This document shows, piece after piece, positions 1 through 11,934 of a stretch of DNA of 64,000 nucleotides. The stretch comes from Penium margaritaceum (Eukaryota > Streptophyta > Zygnematophyceae > Desmidiales > Peniaceae). The translations under genes were made by a program, and so were the position numbers. The notes beneath the pieces were generated by a model, which was not told the origin of the DNA, searched no databases, and worked only from the letters and a program-made list of their open reading frames with translations. Within the stretch, counting starts at the first letter, position 1, and the number at the start of each line of letters is the position of its first letter. The DNA lies in NCBI GenBank assembly GCA_023375785.1, contig SZWC01002444.1:135223-199222 (forward strand), written 5' to 3'.

Positions 1-1206
1 TCATTGTACATGGTAGCCACACCGTGCCACTACTTATTGAAGGTCCTTGTGCTCGCTAGTTGATACCTAGTGTTTCCAAACCATTCTTTCCCCCTCTGAC
101 CATTTGTGAATCGTATTATGAGTTGTCAACGTTGACCACACACAGCGGATTTCTTTGGTCAAAGGCAGTACATATGCCTACTTTGGCCGGTCATTGTGCA
201 TGGTAGCCACACCGTGCTACTACTTATTGAAGGTCGTTGTACTTGCTAGTTGAAAACTAAAATTCTGAAACCATTGTTTCCCCCTCTGACCATTTGTGAC
301 TCGTGTTATGGGTCGTGAACGTTGACCACCCATATTGAAATTCTTTGGTCATGGCCAGTGACATATGCCTAGTTTGGTTGTTCGGTATGCATAGTAGCCA
401 CACCATGTCACTGCGTATTGAAGTTCTTTGTCCTTTCTCGTCGATACATAGGGTTCCCAAACCATTGTCTCTCCCTCCGACCATTTGTGACTCGTGTTAT
501 GAGTTGTCAATGTTGACCACACATAGTGGATTTCTTTGGTCATAGTCAGTGACGTATGCATCCCTTGGTTGGTCACTTTGCACGCTAACCACACCGTGCC
601 ACTACTTGTTGAAGGTCTTTATACTTGCTAGTTGATAACTAGTGTTCCCAATCCATTGTTTCCCCCTCTTACCATTTGTGACTCGTATTATGAGTTTTCA
701 ATGTTGACCACACACTGTGAAATTCTTTTGGTCATGGTTATTGGCATATGCCTACTTTGGTTTGTCACTGTACATGGTTGCCACGCCGTGTCACTACGTA
801 TTGAAGGTCTTTGTGCTTTCTAGTTGATAGCTAGTGTTCCCAAGCCATTGTTACCCCATCTGAATATCTGTGACTCTTGTTGTGAGTTGTCAATGTTGAC
901 CACATGAAGTGAAATTCTTTGGTCATGGTCAGTGACATATGCATACTTTGGTTGGTCACTGTGCATGGTAGCCACACTGTGCCACTACATATTGAAGGTC
1001 TTTGTACTTGCTAGTCGATAACTAGTATTCACAAACCATTGTTTCCCCCTCTGACCATTTGTGACTCGTGTTATGAGTTGTCCAAGTTGACCACGCATAG
1101 TGACATTCTTTGGTCATGGTCAGTGACATATGCCTACTTTGGTTGGTCATTGTACATGGTAGCCACACCGTGCCACTACTTATTGAAGATCCTTGTGCTT
1201 GCTAGT

Positions 1207-1396
1207 TGATACCTGGTGTTCCCAAACCATCGTTTCCCCCTCTGACCATTTGTGACTCGCATTATGAGTTGTCAACGTTGACCACACACAGCGGATTTCT
1301 TTGGTCAAAGACAGTACATATGCCTACTTTGGTCGGTCATTGTGCATGGTAGCCACACCGTGCTACTACTTATTGAAGGTCGTTGTACTTGCTAGT
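1207..1396 (+). repeat. Satellite monomer type A (reference copy)
   Basis: It begins TGATACCTGG. It is diagnosed by CGCATTATGAG, by CAGCGGATTTC, and by a GGTCAAAG..CAGTA box in place of GGTCATGGTCAGTGA. It contains the perfect palindrome GTCAACGTTGAC. It ends with GTGCTACTACTTATTG and a CGTTGTAC tail. Confidence 0.93.
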
Positions 1397-1587
1397 TGAA
1401 AACTAACATTCCCAAACCATTTTTTCCCCCTCTGACCATTTGTGACTCGTGTTATGGGTTGTGAACATTGACCACCCATATTGAAATTCTTTGGTCATGG
1501 TCAGTGACATATGCCTAGTTTGGTTGTTCGGTGTGCATAGTAGCCACACCGTGCCACTACTTATTGAAGTTCTTTGTCCTTTCTAAT
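1397..1587 (+). repeat. Satellite monomer type B (reference copy)
   Basis: It begins TGAAAACTAA. It is diagnosed by GTTATGGGTTGTGAAC, by CCACCCATATTGAAATTC, and by TTGGTTGTTCGGTGTGCATA in the second half. The central dyad is broken on the left side (GTGAAC). Its tail is TTCTTTGTCC. Confidence 0.93.
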
Positions 1588-1778
1588 CGATACTTAGGGT
1601 TCCCAAACCATTGTCTCTCCCTCTGACCATTTGTGACTCGTGTTATGAGTTGTCAATGTTGACCACACATAGTGGACTTCTTTGGTCATAGTCAGTGATG
1701 TATACATCCTTTGGTTGGTCACTGTGCACACTAGCCACACCGTGCCACTACTTGTTGAAGGTCTTTTTACTTGCTAGT
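1588..1778 (+). repeat. Satellite monomer type C (reference copy)
   Basis: It begins CGATACATAGGG (here CGATACTTAGGG). It is diagnosed by GTCTCTCCCTCT in place of the TTTCCCCC tract, by TAGTGGACTTC, by GTCATAGTCAGTGACGTATG and by GCACGCTAGCC (here GCACACTAGCC). The centre reads GTCAATGTTGAC, one base off the palindrome. Its tail is CTACTTGTTGAAGG. Confidence 0.93.
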
Positions 1779-1970
1779 TGATAACTAGTGTTCCCAACCC
1801 TCTATTTCCCCCTCTGACCATTTGTGACTCGTGTTATGAGTTTTCAACGTTGACCACACACTGTGAAGTTCTTTTGGTCATGGTTAGTGGCATATGCCTA
1901 CTTTGGTTTGTCATTGTACATGGTTGCCACGCCGTGTCACTACGTATTGAAGGTCTTTGTGCTTTCTAGT
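1779..1970 (+). repeat. Satellite monomer type D (reference copy)
   Basis: It begins TGATAACTAGTG and is the only 192-bp type, with an extra T in TTCTTTTGGTCATGG. Other diagnostics are GAGTTTTCAACG, GGTTAGTGGCATATGCC and GTTGCCACGCCGTGTCAC. One frame is open for 63 codons in most copies, but it opens on TTG, not ATG. Confidence 0.93.
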
Positions 1971-2161
1971 TGATAGCTTGTGTTCCCAAGCCATTGTTAT
2001 CCCCTCTGACTATCTGTGACTCTTGTTGTGAGTTGTCAACGTTGACCACATGAAGTGGAATTCTTTGGTCATGGTCAGTGACACATGCATACTTTGGTTG
2101 GTCACTGTGCATGGTAGCCACACTGTGCCACTACATATTGAAGCTCTTTGTTCTTGCTAGT
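1971..2161 (+). repeat. Satellite monomer type E (reference copy)
   Basis: It begins TGATAGCTAGTG (TGATAGCTTGTG in this copy). It is diagnosed by GACTATCTGTGACTCTTGTT followed by GTGAG, by CCACATGAAGTG, and by ATGCATACTTTGGTTGG. It carries the perfect palindrome GTCAACGTTGAC. It is the most distinct type in its first 50 bp. Confidence 0.93.
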
Positions 2162-2352
2162 TGAAAACTAGTATTCAAAAACCATTGTTTCCCCCTCTGA
2201 CCATTTGTGACTCGTGTTATGAGTTGTCAAAGTTGACCACACATAGTGACATTCTTTGGTCATGGTCAGTGACATATGCCTACTTTGATTGGTCATTGTA
2301 CATGGTAGCCACACCGTGTCACTACTTATTGAAGTTCCTTGTGCTTGCTAGT
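2162..2352 (+). repeat. Satellite monomer type F (reference copy)
   Basis: It normally begins CGATAACTAGTATTCACAAA; this copy begins TGAAAACTAG. It is diagnosed by GTCAAAGTTGACC, by TAGTGACATTC, by GGTCATTGTACATGG and by the tail GGTCCTTGTGCTTGC. The centre is one base off the palindrome. Confidence 0.93.
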
Positions 2353-3116
2353 TGATACCTGGTGTTCCCAAACCATCGTTTCCCCCTCTGACCATTTGTG
2401 ACTCGCATTATGAGTTGTCAACGTTGACCAAACACAGCGGATTTCTTTTGGTCAAAGGCAGTACATATGCCTACTTTGGCCGGTCATTGTGCATGGTAGC
2501 CACACCGTGCTACTACTTATAAAAGGTCGTTGTACGTGCTAGTTGAAAGCTAATATATCGAAAACATTGTTTCCCCCTCTGACCATTTGTGACTCGTGTT
2601 ATGAGTTTTCAACGTTGACCACACACTGTGAAATTCTTTTGGTCATGGTGAGTGGCATATGCCTACTTTTGTTTGTCACTGTACATGGTTGCCACGCTGT
2701 GTTACTACGTATTGAAGGTCTTTGTGCATTCTAGTTGATAGCTAGTGTTCCCAAACCATGGTTACCCCCTCTGACTATCTGTGAGTCTTGTTGTGAGTTG
2801 TCAATGTTGACCACATGAAGTGAAATTCTTTGGTCATGGTCAGTAACATATGCATACTTTGGTTGGTCACTGTGCATGGTAGCCACACTGTGCCACTACA
2901 TATTGAAGGTCATTGTACTTGCTAGTCGATAACTAGTATTCACGAACCATTGTTTCCCCCTCTGACCATTTGTGACTCGTGTTATGAGTTGTAAAAATTG
3001 ACCACACATAGTGACATTCTTTGGTCATGGTCAGTGACATATGCCTACTTTCATTGGTCATTGTAGATGGTAGCCACACCGTGCCACTACTTATTCAAGG
3101 TCCTTGTGCTTGCTAA
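2353..3116 (+). repeat. Four-monomer unit with a B/D hybrid monomer
   Basis: The order here is A, B/D hybrid, E, F, and the unit is 764 bp (4 x 191). The hybrid starts as B at about 2543 (TGAAAGCTAATAT) and is D by about 2600 (GAGTTTTCAACG, TTCTTTTGGTCATGG). The switch keeps the monomer register, as expected for unequal recombination between a B and a D monomer that removed about two monomers. Confidence 0.85.
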
Positions 3117-5218
3117 TTTATACATGGTGTTCCCAAACCATCGTTTCTCCCTCTGACCATTTGTGACTCGCATTATGAGTTGTCAACGTTGACCACACAC
3201 AGCGGATTTCTTTGGTTAAAGGCAGTACATATGCCTACTTTGGTCGGTCATTGTGCATGGTAGCCACACCGTGCTACTATTTATTGAAGGTCGTTGTACT
3301 TGCTAGTTGAAAACTAATATTCCGAAACCATTGTTCCCCCCTCTGACCATTTGTGACTCGTGTTATGGGTTGTGAACGTTGACCACCCATATTGAAATTC
3401 CTTGGTCATGGTCAGTGACATATGCCTAGTTTGTTTGTTCGGTGTGCATAGTAGCCATACCGTGCCACTACTTATTGAAAATCTTTGTCCTTTCAAGTCG
3501 ATACATAGGGTTCCCAAACCATTGTCTCTCCCTCTGACCATTTGTGACTTGTGTTATGAGTTGTCAATGTTGACCACACATAGTGGACTTCTTTGGTCAT
3601 AGTCAGTGACGTATGCATCTTTTGGGTGGTCACTGTGCACGCTAGCCATACTGTGCTAATACTTGTTGAAGATCTTTGTACTTGCTAGTTGATAACTAGT
3701 GTTCCCAACCCATTGTTTCCCCCTCTGACCAATTTTGACTCGTGTTATGAGTTTTCAACGTTGACCACACACTGTGAAGTTGTTTTGGTCATGGTTATTG
3801 GCATATGCCTACTTTGGTTTGTCACTGTACATGGTTGCCACGCCGTGTCACTACGTATTGAAGGTCTTTGTGCTTTCTAGTTGATAGCTTGTGTTCCCAA
3901 GCCATTGTTACCGCCTCTGACTATCTGTGACTCTTGTTCTGAGTTGTCAACGTTGACCACATGAAGTGGAATTCTTTGGTCATGGTCAGTGACATATGCA
4001 TACTTTGGTTGGTCACTGTGCATGGTAGCCACACTGTGCCACTACATATTGAAGGTCTTTGTACTTGCTAGTCAATAACTAGTATTCACAAACCATTGTT
4101 TCCCCCTCTTACCATTAGTGACTCGTGTTATGAGTTGTCAAAGTTGACCACACATAGTGACATTCTTTGGTCATGGTCAGTGACATATGCCTACTTTGGT
4201 TGGTCATTGTACATGGTAGCCACACCGTGCCACTACTTATTAAAGGTCCTTGTGCTTGCTAGTTGTTACCTGGTGTTCCCAAACCATCGTTTCTCCCTCT
4301 GACCATTTGTGACTCGCATTATGAGTTGTCAATGTTGACCACACACAACGGATTTCTTCGGTCAAAGGCAGTACATATGCCTACTTTGGTCGGTCATTGT
4401 GCATGGTAGCCACACCGTGCTACTACTTATTGAAGGTTGTTGTACTTGCTAGTTGAAAACTAATATTCCGAAACCATTGTTCCCCCCTCTGAGCATTTGT
4501 GACTCGTGTTATGGATTGTGAACGTTGACCACCCATATTGAAATTCCTTAGTCATGGTTATTGACATATGCCTAGTTTGGTTGTTCGGTGTGCATAGTAG
4601 CCACACCGTACCACTACTTATTGAAGTTCTTTGTACTTTCTAGTCAATACATAGGGTTCCCAAACGATTGTCTCTCCCTCTTACCATTTGTGACTCGTGT
4701 TATGAGTTGTCAATGTTGACCACACATAGTGGACTTCTTTGGTCATAGTCAGTGACGTATGCATCCTTTGGTTGGTCACTGTGCACGCTTGCCACACCGT
4801 GCCACTACTTGTTGAAGGTCTTTGTACTTGCTAGTTGATAACTAGTATTCCCAACCCATTGTTTCCCCCTCTGACCATTTGTGACTCGTGTTATGAGTTT
4901 TCAACGTTGACCACACACTGTGAAATTCTTTTGGTCATGGTTAGTGGCATATGCCTACTTTGGTTTGTCACTGTACATGGTTGCCACGCCGTGTCACTAC
5001 GTATTGAAGGTCTTTGTGCTTTCTAGTTGATAGCTAGTGTTCCCAAACCATAGTTACCCCAACTGACTATCTGTGACTCTTGTTGTGAGTTGTCAATGTT
5101 GACCACATGAAGTGGAATTCTTTGGTCATGGTCAGTGACATATGCATACTTTGGTTGGTCACTGTGCATGGTAGCCACACTGTGCCACTGCATACTGAAG
5201 GTCTTTGTACTTGCTAGT

Positions 5219-5406
5219 CGATAACTAGTATTCACAAACCATTGTTTCCCCCTCTTACCATTTGTGACTCGTGTTATGAGTTTTCAAAGTTGACCACACA
5301 TAGTGACATTCTTTGGTCATGGTCAGTAACATATGCCTACTTTGGTCGGTCATTGTGCATGGTAGCCACACCGTGCTACTACTTATTGCAGGTCGTACTT
5401 GCTAGT
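5219..5406 (+). repeat. F/A hybrid monomer
   Basis: It starts as F (TAGTATTCACAAACC, TAGTGACATTC) and becomes A from about 5340 (TTTGGTCGGTCATTGTGC, GTGCTACTACTTATTG). B follows directly, so this unit has five monomers rather than six. Confidence 0.8.
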
Positions 5407-5981
5407 TGCAAACTAATATTCCAAAACCATTATTTCCCCCTCTGACCATTTTTTACTCGTGTTATGGGTTGTGAATGTTGACCACCCATATCGAAATTTT
5501 TTGGTCATGGTCAGTGACATATGCCTAGTTTGGTTGTTTGGCGTGCATAGTAGCCACACCGTGTCACTACTTATTGAAGTTCTTTGTCCTTTTTAGTCAA
5601 TACATAGGGTTCCCAAACCATTGTCTTTCCTTCTAACCATTTATGGCGCGTGTTAAAAGCTGTCAATGTTGACCACACATAGTGGACTTCTTTGGTCAGA
5701 GTCAGTGACGTATGCATCCTTTGGTTGGTCACTGTGCACGCTAGCCACACTGTGCCACTACTTGTTGAAGGTCTTTGTACTTGCTAGTTTATAACTAGCG
5801 TTCCCAACCCATTGTTTCCCCCTCTGACCATTTGTGACTCCTGTTATGAGTTTTCAACGTTGACCACACACTGTGAAATTCTTTTTGTCATGGTTAGTGG
5901 TCATATGCCTACTTTGGTTTGTCACTGTACATGGTTGCCACACCGTGTCACTACTTATTGAAGGTCTTTATGCTTTCTAGT

Positions 5982-6020
5982 TGATAGCTAGTGTTCCCAA
6001 CCCATAGTTCCCAAACCATC
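5982..6020 (+). repeat. E-to-A junction inside the first 30 bp of a monomer
   Basis: The start of a new monomer (TGATAGCTAGTGTTCCCAAC) jumps to an A monomer. The string GTTCCCA is therefore present twice, about 14 bp apart. The exchange lies in the shared GTTCCCAA box, a short-homology join slightly out of the usual register. Confidence 0.7.
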
Positions 6021-6185
6021 CTTTCCCCCTCTGACCATTTGTGACTCGCATTATGAGTTGTCAACATTGACCACACACAGCGGATTTCTTTGGTCAAAGG
6101 CAGTACATATGCCTATTTTGGCCGGTCATTGTGCATGGTAGCCACACCGTGCTACTACTTATTGAAGGTCGTTGTACTTGCTAGT

Positions 6186-8010
6186 TGAAAACTAATATTC
6201 GGAAACCATTGTTTCCCCCTCTGACCATTTGTGACTCGTGTTATGGGCTGTGAACGTTGACCACCCATATTGAAATTCTTTGGTCATGGTCAGTGACATA
6301 TGTCTAGTTTGGTTGTTCGGTGTGCATATTAGCCACACCGTGCCACTACTTATTGAAGTTCTTTGTCCTTTCTAGTCGATAGATAGGGTTCCTAAAACAT
6401 TGTCTCTCCCTTTGACCATTTGTGACTCGTGTTATGAGTTGTCAATGTTGACCAGACATAGTGGTTTTCTTTGGTTATTGTCAGTGACGTATGCATCCTT
6501 TGGTTGGTCACTGTGCACGCTAGCCACACCGTGCCACTACTTGTTGAAGGTCTTTGTACTTGCTAGTTGATAACTAGTGTCCCAACCCATTGTTTCCCCC
6601 TCTGACCATTTATGACTCGTGTTATGAGTTTTCAACGTTGACCACACACTGTGAAATTCTTTTGGTCATGGTTGGTGGCATATGCCTACTTTGGTTTGTC
6701 ACTGTACATGGTTGCCACACCGTGTCACTACGTCTTGAAGGTCTTTGTGCTTTCTAGTTGATAGCTAGTGTTCCCAAACCATTGTTACCCCCTCTGACTA
6801 TCTGTGACTCTTGTTGTGAGTTGTCAACGTTGACCACATGAAGTGGAATTCTTTGGTCATGGTCAGTGACATATGCATACTTTGGTTGGTCACTGTGCAC
6901 GCTAGCCACACTGTGCCACTACTTGTTGAAGGTCTTTGTACTTGCTAGTCGATGACTAGTATTCACAAACCATTGTTTCCCCCTCTGACTATCTGTGACT
7001 CTTGTTGTGAGTTGTCAACGTTGACCACATGAAGTGGAATTCTTTGGTCATGGTCAGTGACATATGCATGCTTTGGTTGGTCACTATGCATGGTAGCCAC
7101 ACTGTACCACTACATATTGAAGGTCTTTGTACTTGCTAGTCGATGACTAGTATTCACAAACCAAAGTTTCCCCCTCTGACCATTTGTGACTCGTGTTATG
7201 AGTTGTCAGGGTTGACAACTCATAACTTGCTAGTTGAAAACTAATATTTGGAAACCATTGTTTCCCCCTCTGACCATTTGTGACTCATGTTATGGGCTGT
7301 GAACGTTGACCACCCATATTGAAATTCTTTGGTCATGGTCAGAGACATATGTCTAGTTTGGTTGTTCGGTGTGCATATTAGCCACACCGTGCCACTACTT
7401 ATTGAAGTTCTTTGTCCTTTCTAGTCGATACATAGGGTTCCTAAAACATTGTCTCTCCCTTTGACCATTTGTGACTCGTGTTATGAGTTGTCAATGTTGA
7501 CCAGACATAGTGGACTTCTTTGTTCATAGTCAGTGACGTATGCATCCTTTGGTTGGTCAGTGTGCACGCTAGCCACACCGTGCCACTACTTGTTGAAGGT
7601 CTTTGTACTTGCTAGTTGATAACTAGTGTCCCAACCCATTGTTTTCCCCTCTGACCATTTATGACTCGTGTTATGAGTTTTCAACGTTGACCACACACTG
7701 TGAAATTCTTTTTGTCATGGTTGGTGTCATATGCCTACTTTGGTTTGTCACTGTACATGGTTGCCACACCGTGTCACTACGTCTTGAAGGTCTTTGTGCT
7801 TTCTAGTTGATAGCTAGTGTTCCCAAACCATTGTTACCCCCTCTGACTATCTGTGACTCTTGTTGTGAGTTGTCAACGTTGACCACATGAAGTGGAATTC
7901 TTTGGTCATGGTCAGTGACATATGCATGCTTTGGTTGGTCACTATGCATGGTAGCCACACTGTGCCACTACATATTGAAGGTCTTTGTACTTGCTAGTCG
8001 ATGACTAGTA
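6186..8010 (+). repeat. Partial higher-order unit duplicated in tandem (offset about 1049 bp)
   Basis: The stretch from about 6186 and the stretch from about 7231 share rare private variants. These are ATGGGCTGTG and TATGTCTAG in B, GTTCCTAAAACATTG and GACCAGACATAG in C, and GTGTCCCAAC in D. The GTTCCTAAAAC landmark falls at 6388 and 7437. The offset is not a whole number of monomers (about 5.5). The join lies at the fold-back at 7197-7224, and an F/E hybrid monomer lies at about 6958-7149. Confidence 0.8.
7197..7224. repeat. Perfect 12-bp inverted repeat at a truncated-F/B breakpoint
   Basis: The left arm is TATGAGTTGTCA, the loop GGGT and the right arm TGACAACTCATA. An F monomer is cut short here and B sequence resumes within a few bases. 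The right arm is an inverted copy of sequence directly to its left and occurs in no normal monomer, so it was created at the breakpoint. Confidence 0.9.
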
Positions 8011-10473
8011 TTCACAAACCATTGTTTCCCCCTCTGACCATTTGTGACTCGTGTTATGAGTTGTCAAGGTTGAACACACATAGTGACATTCTTTGGTCAT
8101 GGTCAGGAACATATGCCTACTTTGGTTGGTCATTGTACATGGTAGCCACACCGTGTCACTACTTATTGAAGGTCCTTGTGCTTGCTAGTTGATACCTGGT
8201 GTTCCCAAACCATCGTTTCCCCCTCTGACCATTTGTGACTCGTATTATGAGTTGTCAACGTTGACCACACACATCGGATTTCTTTGGTCAAAGGCAGTAC
8301 ATATGCCTACTTTGGCCGATCATTGTGCATGGTAGCCACACCGTGGTACTACTTATTGAAGGTCGTTGTACTTGCTAGTTGAAAACTAATATTCCAAAAC
8401 CATTGTTTCCCCCTCTGACAATTTGTGACTCGTGTTATGAGTTGTGAACGTTGACCACCCATATTGAAATGCTTTGGTCATGGTCAGTAACATATGCCTA
8501 GTTTGGTTGTTCGGTGTACTGGTTTGTCTTTTCTAGTCAATACATAGGGTTCCCAAACCATTGTCTCTCCCTTTGACCATTTGTGACTCGTGTTATGAGT
8601 TGTCAATGTTGAATACACATAGTGGACTTCTTTGGTCATAGTCAGTGACGTATGCATCTTTTGGTTGGTCACCGTGAACGCTAGCCATACCGTGCCACTA
8701 CATGTTGAAGGTCTTTGTACTTGCTACTTGATAACTAGTATTCCCAACCCATTGTTTCCCCCTCTGACCATTTGTGACTCGTGTTATGAGTTTTGAACGT
8801 TGACCACACACTGTGAAATTCTTTTGGTCATGGTAAGTGGCATATTCCTACTTTGGTTTGTCACTGTACATGGTTGCCACACCGTGTCACTACGTATTGA
8901 AGGTCTTTGTGCTTTCTAGTTGATAGCTAGTGTTCCCAAACCATTGTTACCCCTTCTGACTATCTGTGACTCTTGTTGTGAGTTGTCAATATTGACCACA
9001 TGAAGGGAAATTCTTTGGTCATGGTCAGTGACATTTGCATACTTTGGTTGGTCATTGTGCATGGTAGCCACACTGTGCCACTAAATATTGAAGGTCTTTG
9101 TAGTTGCTAGTTGATAACCAGTATTCACAAACCATTGTTTCCCCCTCTGACCATTTGTGCCTCGTGTTATGAGTTGTCAAAGTTGACCACACATAGTGAC
9201 ATTCTTTGGTCATGATCAGTGACATATTCCTACTTTGAATGGTCGTTGTACATGGTAGCCACACCGTGCCACTGCTTATTGAAGGTCCTTGTGCTTGCTA
9301 GTTGATACCTGGTGTTCCCAAACCATCGTTTCTCCCTCTCACCATTTGTGACTCGCATTATGAGTTGTCAACGTTGACCACACACAGCGGATTTCTTTGG
9401 TCAAAGGCAATACACATGCCTAATTTGGCCGGTCATTGTGCATGGTAGCCACACCGTGGTACTACTTATTGAAGGTCGTTGTACTTGCTAGTTGAAAACT
9501 AATATTCCGAAACCATTTGTTTCCCCCTCTGACCATTTGTGACTCGTGTTATGGGTTGTGAACGTTGACCACCAATATTGAAATTTTTTGGTCATATTCA
9601 GTGACATATGCCTAGTTTGGTTGTTCGGTGTGCATAATAGCCACTCCGTGCCACTAGTTATTGAAGTTCCTTGTCGTTTCTAGTTGATACATAGGGTTCC
9701 CAAACCATTGTCTCTCCCTGGGACCATTTGTGACTCGTGTTATGAGTTGTCAATGTTGACCACACATAGTGGACTTCTTTGGTCATAGTCAATGACGTAT
9801 GCATCCTTTGGTTGGCCTCTGTGCACGCTAGCCACACCGTGGCACTACTTGTTGAAGGTCTTTGTACTTGCTAGTTGATAACTAGTGTTCCCAACCCATT
9901 GTTTCCCCCTTTGACCATTTGTGACCCGTGTTATGTGTTTTCAACGTTGACCACACATTGTGAAATTCTTTTGGTCATGGTTAGTGGCATCTGCCTACTT
10001 TGGTTTGTCACAGTACATGGTTGCCACGCAGTGTCACTACGTATTGAAGGTCTTTGTGCTTTCTAGTTGATAGTTAGTGTTTTCAAACCATTGTTACCCC
10101 CTCTGAATATCTGTGACTCTTGTTGTGAGTTGTCAACGTTCACCACATGAAGTGAAATTCTTTCGTCGTAGTCAGTGACATATGCATACTTTGGTTGGTC
10201 ACTGTGCATGGTAGCCACACTGTGCCACTAAATATTGAAGGTCTTTGTACTTGCTAGTCGATAACTAGTATTCACAAACCATTGTTTCCCCCTCTGACCA
10301 TTTGTGACTTGTGTTATGAGTTGTCAAAGTTGACCACACATAGTGACATTCTTTGGTCATGGTCAGTGACATATGCCTACTTTGGTTGGTCATTGTACAT
10401 GGTAGCCACACCGTGCCACTACTTATTGAAGGTCCTTGTGCTTGCTAGTTGATACCTGGTGTTCCCAAACCAT

Positions 10474-10474
10474 N
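10474..10474. other. Single undetermined base at a satellite phase break (assembly join)
   Basis: An A monomer stops after about 30 bp and the sequence resumes in the middle of an E monomer. The missing length is unknown, so monomer order across this point should not be trusted. Confidence 0.85.
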
Positions 10475-11929
10475 TGAAATTCTTTGGTCATGGTCAGTGA
10501 CATATGCATACTTTGGTTGGTCACTGTGCATGGTAGCCACACTGTGCCACTACATATTGAAGGTCTTTGTACTTGCTAGTCGATAACTAGTATTCACAAA
10601 CCATTGTTTCCCCCTCTGACCATTTGTGACTCGTGTTATGAGTTTTCAACGTTGACCACACACTGTGAAATTCTTTTGGTCATGGTTAGTGGCATATGCC
10701 TACTTTGGTTTGTCACTGTACATGGTTTCCACGCCGTGTCACTACGTATTGAAGTCTTTGTGCTTTCTAGTTGATAGCTAGTGTTCCCAAACCATTGTTA
10801 CCCCCTCTGACTATCTGTGACTCTTGTTGTGAGTTGTCAACGTTGACCACATGAAGTGAAATTCTTTGGTCATGGTCAGTGACATATGCATGCTTTGGTT
10901 GGTCACTGTGCATGGTAGCCACATTGTGCCACTACATATTGAAGGTCTTTGTACTTGCTAGTTGATAACTAGTATTCACAAACCATTGTTTCCCCCCTCT
11001 GACCAGTCGTGACTCGTGTTATGAGTTGTCAAAGTTGACCACACATAGTGACATTGTTTGGTTATGGTCAGTGACATATGCCGACTTTGGTTGGTCATTG
11101 TACACGGTAGCCACACCGTGCCACTACTTATTGAAGGTCCTTGTGCTTGCTAGTTGATACCTGGTGTTCCCAAACCATCGTTTCCCCCTCTGACCATTGG
11201 TGACTGGCATTATGAGTTGTCAACGTTGACCACACACAACGGATTTCTTTGGTCAAAGGCAGTACATATGCCTACTTTGGCCGGTCATTGTGCATGGTAG
11301 CCACAACCTGCTACTACTTATTGAAGGTCATTGTACGTGCTAGTTGAAAACTAATATTCCGAAACCATTGTTTCCCCCTCTGTCCATTTGTGACTCGTGT
11401 TATGGGTTGTGAACGTTGACCACCCATATTGAAATTCTTTGGTCATGGTCTGTGACATATGCCTAGTTTGGTTGTTTTGTGTGCATAGTAGCCGCACCGT
11501 GCCACTACGTATTGAAGTTCTCTGTCCTTTCTAGTCGATACATAGGGTTCCCAAACCATTGTCTCTCCCTCTGACCATTTGTGACTCGTGTTATGAGTTG
11601 TCGATGTTGACCACACATAGTGGACTTCTTTGGTCATAGTCAGTGACGTATGCATCCTTTGGTTGGTCACTGTGCATGCTAGCCACACCGTGCCACTACT
11701 TGTTGAAGGTCTTTGTACTTGCTAGTCGATAACTAGTATTCACAAACCATTGTTTCCCCCTCTGACCATTTGTGACTCGTGTTATGAGTTGTCGATGTTG
11801 ACCACACATAGTGGACTTCTTTGGTCATAGTCAGTGACGTATGCATCCTTTGGTTGGTCACTGTGCATGCTAGCCACACCGTGCCACTACTTGTTGAAGG
11901 TCTTTGTACTTGCTAGTTGATAACTAGTG

Positions 11930-11934
11930 TTCCC
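11930..11934. repeat. Target-site duplication, left of element 1 (TTCCC)
   Basis: TTCCC flanks the element on both sides (again at 15808-15812). It lies at position 14-18 of a D monomer, which resumes with AACCCATTG after the right copy. Confidence 0.92.

Larger units (their letters stand above)
1207..2352 (+). repeat. Reference higher-order repeat unit, monomers A-B-C-D-E-F (1146 bp)
   Basis: This is a clean complete unit and is used here as the phase reference, with each monomer starting at the TGATA/CGATA/TGAAA motif after CTAG. Boundaries are A 1207-1396, B 1397-1587, C 1588-1778, D 1779-1970, E 1971-2161 and F 2162-2352. All six share a conserved first half (CCATTGTTTCCCCCTCTGAC, then a TGTGACTC box, then a GTTGACCAC box) and a second half with TTTGGTCATGG, GTAGCCACACCGTG and TTGAAGGTC boxes. 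Types are told apart by fixed variants present in nearly every unit of the window. Confidence 0.95.
1..11929 (+). repeat. Satellite block 1: 191-bp monomers in six-monomer higher-order repeats
   Basis: This is a head-to-tail tandem array. The landmark CCCCTCTGAC recurs at about 91, 281, 472, 663, 854, 1046 and 1237, a spacing of 190-192 bp. The first and seventh monomers match in type, so the larger period is 1146 bp. Starts of A-type monomers at 61, 1207, 2353, 3117 and 4263 confirm this, with one short unit of 764 bp. From about 5200 to 8200 the order is disturbed by hybrid monomers, a partial duplication and a fold-back. A B monomer near 8514-8530 has lost about 34 bp, and an N lies at 10474. 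The block ends inside a D monomer, where element 1 inserted. I see no gene in it; frames of 60-80 codons are repeat-derived. A pericentromeric or centromeric position is possible but not shown. Confidence 0.97.

Noticed and set aside
1778-1969. 63-codon frame present in most D monomers, reading ITSVPNPLFPPLTICDSCYE
   Set aside because: It opens on TTG rather than ATG, is bounded by the monomer, and is disrupted in several copies. Substitutions show no preference for synonymous sites by eye. Adjacent monomers are not in frame as a multi-monomer protein. It reflects satellite sequence, not a gene family.
1207-2352. CENP-B-box-like motif in the satellite
   Set aside because: I looked for the TTCG....A..CGGG pattern in the six monomer types and saw no acceptable match.
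11443-11688. Recurrent minus-strand frames of 70-80 codons across B/C monomers
   Set aside because: These are the reverse reading of the same satellite. They appear wherever B and C happen to lack stops and vanish after small indels.
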